This document shows positions 63,636 to 64,000 of a stretch of 64,000 nucleotides of DNA, piece after piece (position 1 is the stretch's first letter; the number at the start of each line of letters is the position of its first letter). The stretch comes from Roseovarius indicus (GTDB lineage Bacteria; Pseudomonadota; Alphaproteobacteria; Rhodobacterales; Rhodobacteraceae): NCBI RefSeq assembly GCF_008728195.1, contig NZ_CP031598.1:2728001-2792000 (forward strand), read 5' to 3'. Made by a program: the position numbers and the translations under genes. A model generated the notes under the pieces. It worked only from the letters and a program-made list of their open reading frames with translations, had not been told where the DNA came from and made no database searches.

Positions 63636-64000
63636 AACCGCAGCCGCTGCCCCACGCCCATGTCCTTCGCCTTGGCCAGCATCGCATGCCCCAGCGCGAT
63701 ATCCGACAGCGACAGTCCACGATGCCAGAAGAGGATCGTCTCCTCGGCACTCTCGCGCCCCGGCTTCACCCCGGCCACGATCTGTCCCAACTCCGCATGC
63801 AGCGTCTCCGCCGTCAGCTTGCCCTGATCGACGTGTTCGCGCAGCGCGCCGAACACCCCATGCGCCTGGCCCCAGTCATCCATCACTACCTTGTCCATGA
63901 TATCCGTCAGGTTCAGCTCCACCGCCGACATGGTGCCATACGGCACCACCAGCGCGCCGGGCTTGATCCACTCGGTCTTCAGAAGCGGCTGCGGTTCCGA
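63629..64000 (-). CDS. Ornithine cyclodeaminase/mu-crystallin family protein, 5' part outside window
   Basis: The frame is open from the right edge to a TGA at 63629-63631, giving 123 C-terminal residues. SEPQPLLKTEWIKPGALVVP, then ELNLTDIMDKVVMDDW, GELGQIVAG-like AELGQIVAGVKPGRESAEE and ETILFWHRGLSLSDIALGHA match the C-terminal part of the ornithine cyclodeaminase/mu-crystallin family (NAD(P)-binding domain and last helices). Substrates in this family vary: ornithine, lysine, alanine or N-substituted amino acids (2,3-diaminopropionate synthesis). The exact activity cannot be judged from the C-terminal part. Confidence 0.8.
   Translation of the reverse strand, partial: SEPQPLLKTEWIKPGALVVPYGTMSAVELNLTDIMDKVVMDDWGQAHGVFGALREHVDQGKLTAETLHAELGQIVAGVKPGRESAEETILFWHRGLSLSDIALGHAMLAKAKDMGVGQRLRFY

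Overview
The window reads as a chromosomal segment of a marine alphaproteobacterium of the order Rhodobacterales (Roseobacter group). The evidence is the uniformly GC-rich coding sequence, the alphaproteobacterial SOS box (GAAC-N7-GAAC) in front of recA, a CtrA-type box (TTAA-N7-TTAA) in front of cckA, LpxI rather than LpxH in the lipid A cluster, a coiled-coil/ZapA gene pair as in Caulobacter, and a cupin of the DMSP-lyase type. There is no rRNA, CRISPR array, insertion sequence, integrase or prophage. Almost everything is core chromosome, and I did not find a clear-cut new multi-gene system.

Layout. 1-9.9 kb: end of a CsgG-type secretion gene, a CPA1 antiporter, a DEAD-box helicase, a CBS-domain protein, a LysR regulator divergent from mmsA, a nitronate monooxygenase-like protein and a YbdK-type carboxylate-amine ligase. 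10-20 kb: coaD, a small lipoprotein, gap, a small AT-richer unknown gene, a LysM protein with three tandem copies of a small domain, a CPA2 antiporter, a DUF808 protein, a cluster of four hairpins, and tkt. 20-25 kb: a coiled-coil gene plus zapA (cell division), then a leftward run of an SDR dehydrogenase, an AbrB-type membrane protein, hisN, a NUDIX hydrolase and a cupin, followed by tRNA-Arg(ACG). 25-30 kb: a leftward operon of TVP38, a MerA/Lpd-like flavoprotein and a histidine kinase, then rpmH-rnpA-yidD ending in a second hairpin cluster. 30-39 kb: a CDF metal exporter, an agmatinase-type ureohydrolase, guaB, an RsmB-type methyltransferase, cckA, a sulfotransferase and recA. 39-50 kb: alaS, two tandem DUF1330 genes (the first frameshifted), a small secreted protein behind a palindrome-rich leader, typA, a FemAB-like acetyltransferase, ssb, a lytic transglycosylase, an orphan peptide-type solute-binding protein and an AraC regulator. 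50-64 kb: miaA and then the long rightward envelope cluster pyrH-frr-uppS-cdsA-dxr-rseP-small ORF-bamA-skp-fabZ-lpxA-lpxI-lpxB, with a converging ornithine-cyclodeaminase-like gene running off the right edge.

How the parts work together. The 51.5-63.6 kb cluster couples nucleotide supply and ribosome recycling (pyrH, frr) to isoprenoid, phospholipid and lipid A precursor synthesis (dxr, uppS, cdsA, fabZ, lpxA, lpxI, lpxB) and to outer-membrane protein assembly (rseP, bamA, skp). lpxD is not in its common place between skp and fabZ. The most interesting non-coding signals are the CtrA box before cckA, the two related clusters of AT-cored hairpins (17.65 and 29.84 kb), a metal-regulator-like palindrome in front of the CDF exporter, and the palindrome-rich leader at 42.6 kb. 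Three very small membrane-type ORFs (47, 46 and 41 codons) are easy to miss.
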